This document shows positions 44,336-52,530 of a DNA stretch of 64,000 nt, piece by piece. Every line of letters starts with the position of its first letter. Within the stretch, counting starts at the first letter, position 1. The position numbers were made by a program, and so were the translations under genes. Source of the stretch: Gemmatimonadota bacterium (GTDB lineage: Bacteria > Gemmatimonadota > Gemmatimonadetes > Gemmatimonadales > Gemmatimonadaceae); contig JAHFCT010000001.1 in the NCBI GenBank assembly GCA_023249375.1, forward strand, positions 88,112 through 152,111, in the 5' to 3' direction. The notes below the pieces were generated by a model that did no database searches, had not been told where the DNA came from, and saw nothing but the letters and a program-made list of their open reading frames with translations.

Positions 44336-45253
44336 ATGACTGACCATCTCGAACGGCTGTTCGAGGCGCTGGTGCGCCGTGTCCGTGACGTGCGTCCGGA
44401 GCACTTGTCGCGACCATTCGAGGTGGCCGAGATCCTGCGGACGTTCGTGCCGTACCGAGCGACGCGCGCCGAGGTCGGCGTGGAGACGGCTGAGGATTAC
44501 GAAGTGCTCGTGCTGCGGCTGCTGTCGGGGGAGCGCGGCTTCGTCTTTGCCGACGACGCGATGCAGGACGACCTGCGCCGCGAGCTGGACTCTGGCAATC
44601 CTGACTTGCGCGCCCTGCATGCGTACGGCACGGCGAAGGTCACGCTGGCACAGCACGCCATGCGTCAGGTGCTGGAGTCGTCACCGGCGGCCGTCGCCGC
44701 CGCGGCGCCCGTGGACGCAGGCGCGCCCACGGAGCACGCGGCGCCGTCGGTGCCGCGCGACACCGACGGACGCGTGGTCGCGGCGGTGGAGCGTGCACCT
44801 GGGCCTCCGCCGATCGAGCGCACCCACGACGCGGGCGACGCACCGGCGTCACATGCACCGGCGTCACATGCACCGGCGTCACATGCACCGGCGACGCGCG
44901 CGCCGACGCAGAGCGAAGTGAAGGCGGCGCTCGACACGCTGCAGCGGCAGCTTCCACCAACGCTTGCCGAGTTGAATGAGGCGATGGGCGCCGCGGGCGA
45001 GGGGCGAACGCGAGGCTCGTTCCAGCCGCACAGTCCACGCATACCGGATCCGACCGCGGAATCTTCGGGGCGCGCGCCGCGGCCCGGCTGCCGGTTCTGC
45101 GGGCAGATGCTGCCTGAGGGGCGCGAAGTCACCTTCTGCCCGCACTGCGGGCAGAACCTGAAAGTGCGCCGCTGTCCGGGCTGCAGCGCCGAAATCGAAC
45201 CCGCGTGGAAGTTCTGCGTCACGTGCGGACGGGCGACCGGCGCGAGCGGCTGA
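44336..45253 (+). CDS. Protein with N-terminal helical domain, APASH repeats and C-terminal double zinc ribbon
   Basis: Product of 305 residues. The first 115 form a helical/beta domain I do not recognise (LERLFEALVRRVRDV, FVPYRATRAEVGVETAEDY). A Pro/Ala linker contains three APASH repeats. The C-terminus holds two zinc knuckle pairs (CRFCGQMLP ... FCPHCGQNL and RRCPGCSAEI ... FCVTCGRA), the double-zinc-ribbon arrangement seen in many regulatory or membrane-associated proteins. It probably has a scaffold or nucleic-acid role. A mini-frame precedes it by one base. Confidence 0.7.
   Translation: MTDHLERLFEALVRRVRDVRPEHLSRPFEVAEILRTFVPYRATRAEVGVETAEDYEVLVLRLLSGERGFVFADDAMQDDLRRELDSGNPDLRALHAYGTAKVTLAQHAMRQVLESSPAAVAAAAPVDAGAPTEHAAPSVPRDTDGRVVAAVERAPGPPPIERTHDAGDAPASHAPASHAPASHAPATRAPTQSEVKAALDTLQRQLPPTLAELNEAMGAAGEGRTRGSFQPHSPRIPDPTAESSGRAPRPGCRFCGQMLPEGREVTFCPHCGQNLKVRRCPGCSAEIEPAWKFCVTCGRATGASG
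44841..44893. repeat. 15-bp in-frame tandem repeat
   Basis: CACCGGCGTCACATG occurs three times in tandem, plus a partial fourth. It encodes the APASH units of the zinc-ribbon protein linker. The identical copies suggest recent slippage and possible length variation between strains. Confidence 0.85.
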
Positions 45254-45374
45254 CGGTGCGCATCCCGGAACCCGGACGCGCACCGCACCGTACGGAGCGG
45301 AGGACGCGGACAGTCGACGCGATGACTCGCGTCAGGTGCGCCGGCGTCTGCACGCGCTGAGGACATTCCAGACC

Positions 45375-46202
45375 ATGATGAGCCCCGGACCCCTGCCGAC
45401 GGACAGCCGTGCGCTTGACCGCGCCGCGCTCGAGCGTGTGCTCGCTCGTGCGATGGAGCTGCACGTGCGCGGCGACGAGTCGGACGAAACCGGCGAACAG
45501 TTGAGTGAATCGCGCGTGCTCGACATCGCGCGCGAGGTCGGGATCGCGCCGGAGGCGGTGCGACAGGCGATGGCGGAGGAGCGGGCACGCTCGCCGCTGG
45601 CCGAGGCGCAGCGCGAGAGCGACGCGATGCTCGGCGACCCGACCGTTGCGGCGGCGCGCGTGCTGCGCGGCGCGGCGCCGGAGCTGCTCGGCCGGCTCGA
45701 AGCGCTGCTGGCACACGATGAATCGCTGGGCGTGATTCGGCGATTCCCCGACCGTCTGGTGCTGGAGCCGCGCCGCGGACTCGCCGACCAGTTGGCACGC
45801 GCGATGGACTTTGGCGGCAAGGGCTATTACCTGTCGCGCGCGAGCGAGGTGGTGGTGAGCGTGGGCGCGGTGGATGCGCAGCGCACGCACGTGGCGCTGG
45901 CGGCCGACCTGCGGCCAGCGCGCAGCAAGCAGCTCGCGACGCCGATCGTGCTGTTCGTGCTCGGCGCGCTGGCGGGGGCGCCGCTGATAGTGCTCACGCT
46001 GTATCCGTGGCTTGGGGCCGTTCCGCCGCTGGTGTTCGGCTGGCTCGGCTGGCAGTGGGCGCGCGGCGCGTGGCGGTCCGTGCGCCGCCAAGCGCTGGTG
46101 TCACTGGAGCGACTGCTCGACAAGCTCGAGTACCCCGACAAGCCGTCACCGGCACAGCAGCTGATTGACGGCATCACGCGGAGCTTGCTGCCGCCGAAGT
46201 AG
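45375..46202 (+). CDS. Two-span membrane protein with helical cytoplasmic domain, unknown
   Basis: Product of 275 residues. An N-terminal helical region (LERVLARAMELHVRG ... VLDIAREVGIAPEAVRQAMA) looks like a short helix-turn-helix or SHOCT-like element. A mixed domain and two adjacent membrane segments follow (TPIVLFVLGALAGAPLIVL and VPPLVFGWLGWQWARG region), then a C-terminal helix (ALVSLERLLDKLEYP). ATG at 45375 or 45378 is the likely start; the open frame begins with GTG at 45336. It probably sits in the inner membrane. No family recognised. Confidence 0.6.
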   Translation: MMSPGPLPTDSRALDRAALERVLARAMELHVRGDESDETGEQLSESRVLDIAREVGIAPEAVRQAMAEERARSPLAEAQRESDAMLGDPTVAAARVLRGAAPELLGRLEALLAHDESLGVIRRFPDRLVLEPRRGLADQLARAMDFGGKGYYLSRASEVVVSVGAVDAQRTHVALAADLRPARSKQLATPIVLFVLGALAGAPLIVLTLYPWLGAVPPLVFGWLGWQWARGAWRSVRRQALVSLERLLDKLEYPDKPSPAQQLIDGITRSLLPPK

Positions 46203-46246
46203 GTTCGTGGTAGCAGTCGCAGCGGCGCATCCGGTAGATTTGCCGC

Positions 46247-47305
46247 ATGACGGCCGCCGACACTCCTGCCCGCGTTCGTGAGGCCGAACGCTTTGCGCGC
46301 GGCGTGCTGCCGGCGGTGTCGCGCACGTTCGCGCTGTCCGTGGAACTGTTGCGCGGCGAACTCGGGCGGTCGGTGCTGTGTGCGTATCTGCTGTGCCGCA
46401 TCGCCGACACGATCGAGGACGACGGTCATGCGTCGCCAGACGACAAGGCGGCGCTGCTGCGCGAGTTCCTTCGGTGCCTGGATGATGCGACGGCGGCCGA
46501 CGCATTTCCATCACGCGTGGGCGCTATTCAGGGCGATGCGACGCACGTGGAGTTGCTTCGCCGCACGGACCTGGTGTGCGTGCTGTTTCGGTCACTGACG
46601 CCCGGCGCGCGCGACCGCGTGGCGCATTGGGTGCGCGAGATGGGTCGTGGGATGGCGGATTTCGTGCTGCGACATCCGCGCGGCCTGCGCATTCAGACGA
46701 TGGAGGAGTATCGCGAGTACTGCTACTATGTGGCCGGCACCGTGGGCTGCATGGTCACCGAGCTGTGGCGCGAGCACGGCCTCGCGCTCTCGCCTTCGCG
46801 GTACGAGGCGCTCTGGTCGCGATGCACACAGTTTGGCGAAGCGCTGCAGACGGTGAACATTCTCAAGGACATTGCCGCGGACGCGGTGCGCGAGAATGCC
46901 ATCTACGTGCCTGAACGCACGCTGCAGGCGCACGGCGGTTCGCAGGCCTCGCTGCTCGATGAAGCGAACATCGGCAACAACCGGGCAGCGGTCGGCGAGT
47001 TCATCGCGCTGGCGTGGACGGACCTCGACCAGGCGTTCGAGTACCTGCTGTTCCTGCCACGCCGCGCGTTGGCAATCCGCGCGTTCTGCGTGCTGCCGCT
47101 GCTCTACGCGTATGCGACGCTGCGCGAACTCAGCCGCACCGACGCCATGCTGCGCCCGGGTGCCGTCGTCAAGATCTCCCGCCGTGAAGTGAAGTCACTC
47201 ATGATCGCCGGGCTCGCGGCGCTGGCCAGCAACGCGCTGTTGCGGCGCCTGGTGCAGTCCGTGCGGGAGCGCCCCTTCACACCCTTGCTGGGCCTGACGG
47301 GCTGA
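46247..47305 (+). CDS. Squalene/phytoene synthase family protein
   Basis: Product of 352 residues. First aspartate-rich motif DTIED (54-58), second motif NILKDIAAD (204-212), and the squalene-synthase-like block YCYYVAGTVGCM (158-169), which resembles YCHYVAG of squalene synthases more than bacterial CrtB. It should condense two prenyl diphosphates, most likely farnesyl diphosphate to squalene or dehydrosqualene. A hydrophobic C-terminal helix (SLMIAGLAALASNALL) may attach it to the membrane. No hopanoid or carotenoid genes are adjacent. Confidence 0.88.
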   Translation: MTAADTPARVREAERFARGVLPAVSRTFALSVELLRGELGRSVLCAYLLCRIADTIEDDGHASPDDKAALLREFLRCLDDATAADAFPSRVGAIQGDATHVELLRRTDLVCVLFRSLTPGARDRVAHWVREMGRGMADFVLRHPRGLRIQTMEEYREYCYYVAGTVGCMVTELWREHGLALSPSRYEALWSRCTQFGEALQTVNILKDIAADAVRENAIYVPERTLQAHGGSQASLLDEANIGNNRAAVGEFIALAWTDLDQAFEYLLFLPRRALAIRAFCVLPLLYAYATLRELSRTDAMLRPGAVVKISRREVKSLMIAGLAALASNALLRRLVQSVRERPFTPLLGLTG

Positions 47306-47421
47306 CGTGACGAGGGGCGCCATCCGGCCGGGCCGGCCCCGCATGGATTGGCGCGCGACGTCCGACCTCACGCGAACGTGTTGCCGCGCATAAATTCCGC
47401 GGAACCCTCACCACCTCGCCG

Positions 47422-48177
47422 ATGCCGCACTTCTACACCGAGCCCAAGGTCTCCGTTCTCGCGCGCCCGTCGTTTGCCGAACCCGCGCACCTTCCCGTGC
47501 AGTGGAACGGCAACGGCACGGACGGCGAGCGGCTTGCCGAGTTTGCGGGGCGGCTCTGCTACATGAGCCAGAAGAACCCCGCGCATCGGACGACGCACGA
47601 CTATCTGGAGAACATCAAGAAGCAGGGGCACGGCTCGGTGCTCGAGCACGCGAACTATTCGCTGCTGCTGGAAGGGATCAGCCGCTCGCTGACGCACGAG
47701 CTGGTGCGCCACCGCGCCGGCTTTGCGTATTCGCAGCTCTCGCAGCGTTATGTGGACGAGAGCGACGCGGCGTTTGTGGTGCCGCCGGCGATCCTTGGCG
47801 ATGACGCGCTCGTCGCCCAGTGGCAGGCGCAGGTGGAAGGCGCGCAGGCGACGTACATCGCGCTCGTTGAGAAGCTGATGGAGCGCTACAGCTGGGTGGC
47901 GGACAAGGTGCACCGCCGCAAGATGGCGCGGGAAGCGGCGCGCGGCGTGCTGCCCAACTCCACGGAAACGAAGATTGTCGTGACGGCCAACGCGCGGGCG
48001 TGGCGCACGATGCTCGAGCTGCGCACGGGCGAGGGGGCGGAGCAGGAAATTCGCCGGTTGGGCGTGCTGGTGCTGCGCACGCTGCAGGCCGAGGCGCCGG
48101 CGTTCTTCGCCGACTTCGAGGTGTACACGGCCGAAGACCGTGTGGAATCGGCCCGGATTTCCTACCACAAGGTGTAG
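47422..48177 (+). CDS. thyX: Flavin-dependent thymidylate synthase ThyX
   Basis: Product of 251 residues with the ThyX motif RHRAGFAYSQLSQRY (96-110; family pattern RHRxxSxxxxSxRY with Ser replaced by Phe at the fifth position) and the FAD/dUMP residues around GHGSVLEHANYS. It makes dTMP from dUMP with methylene-tetrahydrofolate and FAD, independent of ThyA. ATG at 47422 is the only sensible start. A TTCCGCGGAA palindrome lies about 20 bases upstream at 47394-47403, and I see no good promoter. Confidence 0.96.
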   Translation: MPHFYTEPKVSVLARPSFAEPAHLPVQWNGNGTDGERLAEFAGRLCYMSQKNPAHRTTHDYLENIKKQGHGSVLEHANYSLLLEGISRSLTHELVRHRAGFAYSQLSQRYVDESDAAFVVPPAILGDDALVAQWQAQVEGAQATYIALVEKLMERYSWVADKVHRRKMAREAARGVLPNSTETKIVVTANARAWRTMLELRTGEGAEQEIRRLGVLVLRTLQAEAPAFFADFEVYTAEDRVESARISYHKV

Positions 48178-48212
48178 ACACCGCCGCCGGTTGCGACCGG
48201 TGGGCTCCGTTC

Positions 48213-48227
48213 GTTACATGGTGTAAC
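48213..48227. promoter_or_regulatory. Operator-like inverted repeat before the BTAD regulator gene
   Basis: GTTACA-TGG-TGTAAC is a perfect 6-3-6 palindrome. A TATATT box (48247-48252) lies 20 bases further, so the palindrome covers the -35 region of the probable promoter. It may be an autoregulatory site. The rest of 48178-48417 is promoter and leader without a gene. Confidence 0.5.
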
Positions 48228-48417
48228 GCAAACGCGTGACGTGGTGTATATTCGTGTGCCGGCGCCCTGGTTTGCGCGGCGGGCGTGAATGCCGCCGTGC
48301 GGACGACTTGGCCCGATGCTCGTGCAGCGCCACTGCCCCCCGGTAGGGCTCCAATAGGTATCGCGGCTTGCGATGATGCCGGCCGGTGCCCGTGCGTCCC
48401 GCGCTTACCGGATTTGC

Positions 48418-51400
48418 ATGCAGCTCACCCTGAAGACGCTCGGCACACTCGAAGCTTCCAGCGAGGACGCCGAAGGCACCGTGCGCGTTCTTGCGCGCGG
48501 CAAGCCCGCGGCGATGCTGGCGTACCTGGCGTGCAGCCCGGGGCACAAGGCGAGCCGCGAGCATCTGGCGTCCCTGCTGTGGGGCGATGTCGAGAGCGAC
48601 GCGGCGCGGCAGAATCTCCGGCAGACGCTTTGGTACCTCAAGAAGAAACTCGGCGACGGTGTGCTGGACGGCACCAGCGAGATTGTCGGCCTGGCGGCGG
48701 CATTCACGTGCGATCGCGACGACTTTCTGCAAGCGGCGCAGCGGGCGGACTTCGCGGCGGCGGTGCAGCAGCATCGCGGACCGTTCATTCCCGATTTCGC
48801 GGCGCCCGGCGCGTCGGAGTTCGAGCAGTGGTGTGAACTCGAACGGCGGCGCATCACGGTCACGTTTCTTCGCTGCGCCGATGCACTGGCGCGCCAGTGG
48901 CTGAGTGAGGGGAAGTTCCGTGACGCGCAGGAGTTGGCCGCGCGGGCGCGCGACGTGGAGCCGTTGGATCAGGGCGCGTGGCGATTGCTGCTCGAAGCGC
49001 TCGTCGCCGGAAGCGACGGGTTGGGCGCCGCGAGCGAGGCGGAGCACTTCGAGGCATTTCTCGCGCGCGAGGAAGCGGAGCCCGAAGCGGCTTCGCTCGC
49101 TGTCATTCGGATGGCGCGGCGCTTGCCGTCCGCGCCAACGACGAGTGGGACCGCACCGTCGCCCTCCATCGCTGCCGAGTTGGTGGGGCGCGAGTCGGAG
49201 TTCAGCCACGTGCTGTCGTCGTGGGAGCAGGTACGCAGCGGGGCGCCGCGCGTCATGGTCATCACGGCGGCGGCAGGGCTCGGCAAGAGCCGGCTGTTGC
49301 GCGATGTGCAGGCGCGGCTGCGTGCGTCGCGATCGCGATGCGTGCTCGTACGCGCGAACCCGGGCGATCGGCACTTGAGCGGCGGCTTCGCGGCGGAAGT
49401 CGCATCGCAACTTGCGGCGCTGGCGGGCGCAGCGGCCATATCGACGGGCTCGGCGGGCGTGCTCGTGGCGTTGGCACCCGCGCTTGCCTCGGTGTATTCG
49501 TCGGCAACCCCCGATCGCAGTGACGGCGAGGAGGCAGTGCGCCGCCGTGCCTTGGCCATTGTCGATCTGGCGCACGCGGTGAGTGACGAGCACCCCGTGG
49601 CGGTGCTGCTTGATGACCTGCACTGGGCGGACGATCATTCGGCGCGCGTTCTCGCCGCCGCGCTGTCTCGTCTGGAGCATGCGCGACTACTGGTGCTGAT
49701 CGCCCGCCGTCCCGCCGCGGATCCGCGCGGGCTGCTGGCAACGTTCGACCGTCTGGAGCTGCCGCCGCTCGACCTGTCGGCGGTCACGGCGTTTGTGTCG
49801 CACGTGGCGGAGCTTCCACCTGTGCCATGGGCCGAGCTACTGCCGCAGCAGCTGTTGCTCGCCACGGGCGGGTCACCGCTGCTGCTCGTCGAGTCGCTGC
49901 ACGACGCGATGGAGCAGCGTCTGCTGACGGTGTCGACCGCCGGACTGTGGGAGTGCGGCGATCCCGAGCGCATCACGCAAACGTTGCGCGACGGCAGCGC
50001 GGTGCGACAGCGAGTGCTGCGCCTGGCGCCGTGTGCGCGCCGCGTGCTGCTGGTGCTGGCTGTCGTTGGCCGGCCGGTGGAGATCGACGAAGCAATCGCG
50101 ATGACGGGCGGCGAGTGGGAAAGTGCTCAGGAGCATGTCGATGCACTGGAGCGCAGTGGCTTCGTCGTGCGGAGCGGCATGCAGCTGACGGTGGCGCACG
50201 ACGAGATTGCCGACGCGGCCGTGGCGGCGGCGACCGATGCGGAGCGCCGAGACGTGCAGACCGCGATTGCGAACCGTCTGCTCGCGCACGGCGATGACGA
50301 GCACGCACTGCGCCGCGCGGCGGAGCATGCGCTGCAGGCCGGTAACGACGCGTTGATGTTGCACGCCTGGCGGCTCTTCCTTGATTTGCGGCGGCGCGCG
50401 GCGGACCAACGCGCGACGCGCACGCTCGCGGTCGATCTGCTGGGGATGGACAGTGCATCGCCGCGGGTGGATCAACTCGTGTCGGCCACGCCGATGCTCA
50501 AGCGGCGGCGGACGCGGTGGATGGCGGCTGCCGGTGTCGTGTTAGCGGCGGTGCTGGGCGCCGCACCCGCGATGCTGCACCGGCCGCCGCGGCAGCTCAC
50601 TTCCGATTTTGCGTGGTGGGTGGTGGACAGCGCGTCTGGTGCGGGGCATTTGGTGGGCGTGCGGCTCAAGCACGACGAGAAGTGGACGGCTGGTGAGCCG
50701 ATTGAAGCAGTGGCACTCGACTCCACCGATTTTCCGCTGCGGTCACGGGACATGGATGGAGTCCTGTACCGCTCTCCTAATGGCAAGGAGTGGTGGGCGC
50801 ACGCCGTCGTGCCGGGTCTCGGCGACGAGGGAATCTTCATCGACTCGGTTGGCGTTCGGCACCTGCCGCTCCGCAGTCCCTACGATGATGCGATCACAAG
50901 CATCTCGCCGGATGGACGACAGTTCGTGGGTTCGACGGCGCGCTTCGACACACTGACGGATCACATGGCGTTGGTGACCGCACCACTACGAGGTGGGCCG
51001 TTACGCCGATTGACAGGATCGGCGGAATACCAGCGAGCTCCTGCATGGCGTCCCGACGGCACGCAGATAGCGTTTGTGCGCCATTACTACACGACGCCGA
51101 GCGCGGATCGCATTTGCCTGGTTGACGTAGACGGTTCGAACGAACGCTGTCTCGCCTCCGAACTCAGTGGGACTCAGGAACTGATAGGCTGGGTGGACGA
51201 ACGCCGAATGTTGTTCCGCAAGAACGATGGGTCGTCGATGATCACCCTCGATGAATCGAGCGGCAGCGTCACGGCGATCAACGCTGTTCGAGGGACGGTC
51301 GCCTGGGCGCAGGGCGAGATCCAAGCTTGCACGTGCCGTCTTTCGGATGACGGAGATCCGTCCGCCTACCTTGTTCCGACGGCGAATCTGTCGTCGGCTC

Positions 51401-52416
51401 GCCCCGTGATGTACCATGGCCGGCCTCTGCGCGGCGCTCTTCGCTACGCCGCCCCCATCGCGGCGACCGGTGAATGGCTCGACACGCTGCGACTTCGACT
51501 GCCGGCGGGCGGCCTGGCGGTGGACAATGTGCACCGGCTTCAGGTGGACGGACGACGCGCCAACGGGGCTCCCGCATGGCTGCATGATCTTCGTTGGACT
51601 TCGCGTGACACGTCGGTGGCGACGGTGGGCGCAGACGGACGGCTGCGCCCACGCCGTCTCGGAAGCGTGTGGATTGTGGTGTCCGCGGGTGGCTGGCGCA
51701 CCGACTCGGCGCTGGCGCACATTGTGCCGCCGTCATCGCGGACAGTCTTGCACGAGCGGTGGGACGTAGACTGGCAGACGCGATGGCGCCCCTTCGGGAC
51801 TCCGATGGGGATGGTGGTACAGACTGACCGCGGCCGCGCGCTGCTGCCGAATGGCGATGGGTCCTACCCTTCCGGCGCCTACTCACCTGTGCTCATCGCG
51901 GCGACCACCGGTGCGGGCGTGGAAGCCGATCTCAGCATGACGATCACCGCCTCGCAGTGGCAGACGCTGTCGATTGTGCTCATGCAGCAAGAGGTGCTTG
52001 GCCCGCTCAATCGATGGGATCATCGGACTGGTAAGGCCGCCTCAAGCGCCCCGCGTCCATGCGAAGTGCACTTTCCCGGAGACGAAGGAGCGTTGGGGCG
52101 CGACGACCTGACGCTTGGCGCGGTCTCCCATCAGGTGAGTCGCCGTATGCCGCCGTCGTTGTACAGTGGCTCGTGGCATCGGGTCCGGATGCAGATGCTC
52201 CCGGATGGGCGCTGTGCAGTGGCCATCGACGGCCACCCTTTTGCCATCGTGTCGGCTGGCGCGCCAGTCAGTACGTCGCGCGTCTTTGTTCATCTCGAGG
52301 GCGATGACCGATTCGGTGGACGTCTGGTCGTCGGCCCGCTCGACGCCTGGAGCGGCGTGCGCGGCGGCGTGGACTGGACGGAGCTGGACGAAGCGCCGAC
52401 GAAGAAGAAGCCGTAG
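48418..52416 (+). CDS. Giant BTAD-AAA regulator with membrane segment and beta-propeller/Ig/lectin-like C-terminus
   Basis: Product of 1332 residues. Residues 1-235 form a SARP-like DNA-binding wing (SREHLASLLWGDVESDAARQ) and BTAD helices. Residues 255-640 are a STAND/AAA ATPase with Walker A AAAGLGKSR (about 284-292) and Walker B VLLDDLHWADDHS (about 395). One membrane segment follows a basic KRRRTRW stop (about 701-720). Beyond it are TolB-like propeller blades (SPDGRQFVGS, WRPDGTQIAFV), a Big2 Ig-like repeat (WTSRDTSVATVGADGRLRP) and a concanavalin/LamG-like domain. The layout implies a one-component membrane regulator sensing outside the cytoplasm. ATG at 48418 starts at the first BTAD strand. 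It is monocistronic. Confidence 0.85.
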   Translation: MQLTLKTLGTLEASSEDAEGTVRVLARGKPAAMLAYLACSPGHKASREHLASLLWGDVESDAARQNLRQTLWYLKKKLGDGVLDGTSEIVGLAAAFTCDRDDFLQAAQRADFAAAVQQHRGPFIPDFAAPGASEFEQWCELERRRITVTFLRCADALARQWLSEGKFRDAQELAARARDVEPLDQGAWRLLLEALVAGSDGLGAASEAEHFEAFLAREEAEPEAASLAVIRMARRLPSAPTTSGTAPSPSIAAELVGRESEFSHVLSSWEQVRSGAPRVMVITAAAGLGKSRLLRDVQARLRASRSRCVLVRANPGDRHLSGGFAAEVASQLAALAGAAAISTGSAGVLVALAPALASVYSSATPDRSDGEEAVRRRALAIVDLAHAVSDEHPVAVLLDDLHWADDHSARVLAAALSRLEHARLLVLIARRPAADPRGLLATFDRLELPPLDLSAVTAFVSHVAELPPVPWAELLPQQLLLATGGSPLLLVESLHDAMEQRLLTVSTAGLWECGDPERITQTLRDGSAVRQRVLRLAPCARRVLLVLAVVGRPVEIDEAIAMTGGEWESAQEHVDALERSGFVVRSGMQLTVAHDEIADAAVAAATDAERRDVQTAIANRLLAHGDDEHALRRAAEHALQAGNDALMLHAWRLFLDLRRRAADQRATRTLAVDLLGMDSASPRVDQLVSATPMLKRRRTRWMAAAGVVLAAVLGAAPAMLHRPPRQLTSDFAWWVVDSASGAGHLVGVRLKHDEKWTAGEPIEAVALDSTDFPLRSRDMDGVLYRSPNGKEWWAHAVVPGLGDEGIFIDSVGVRHLPLRSPYDDAITSISPDGRQFVGSTARFDTLTDHMALVTAPLRGGPLRRLTGSAEYQRAPAWRPDGTQIAFVRHYYTTPSADRICLVDVDGSNERCLASELSGTQELIGWVDERRMLFRKNDGSSMITLDESSGSVTAINAVRGTVAWAQGEIQACTCRLSDDGDPSAYLVPTANLSSARPVMYHGRPLRGALRYAAPIAATGEWLDTLRLRLPAGGLAVDNVHRLQVDGRRANGAPAWLHDLRWTSRDTSVATVGADGRLRPRRLGSVWIVVSAGGWRTDSALAHIVPPSSRTVLHERWDVDWQTRWRPFGTPMGMVVQTDRGRALLPNGDGSYPSGAYSPVLIAATTGAGVEADLSMTITASQWQTLSIVLMQQEVLGPLNRWDHRTGKAASSAPRPCEVHFPGDEGALGRDDLTLGAVSHQVSRRMPPSLYSGSWHRVRMQMLPDGRCAVAIDGHPFAIVSAGAPVSTSRVFVHLEGDDRFGGRLVVGPLDAWSGVRGGVDWTELDEAPTKKKP

Positions 52417-52425
52417 CGAACGAAA

Positions 52426-52462
52426 GGCTCCACGGCGTTCGCGATGGCGAGACCGTGGAGCC
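52426..52462. terminator. Convergent hairpin between the regulator and EF-G-like genes
   Basis: GGCTCCACGG and CCGTGGAGCC form a perfect 10-base stem around 17 bases, 9 bases after the regulator's stop. It lies between convergent genes and could serve both; T-runs are weak. Confidence 0.6.
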
Positions 52463-52530
52463 CTCCGTGCCGTTGAACGAGGAGCCGCGTGCCTGCGCAC
52501 GCTGATCGTTCGTCACCTTGGACGAACCGC

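Noticed and set aside
44841-44893. Short tandem repeats considered as a CRISPR array
   Set aside because: Units are contiguous without spacers and encode an in-frame protein linker.
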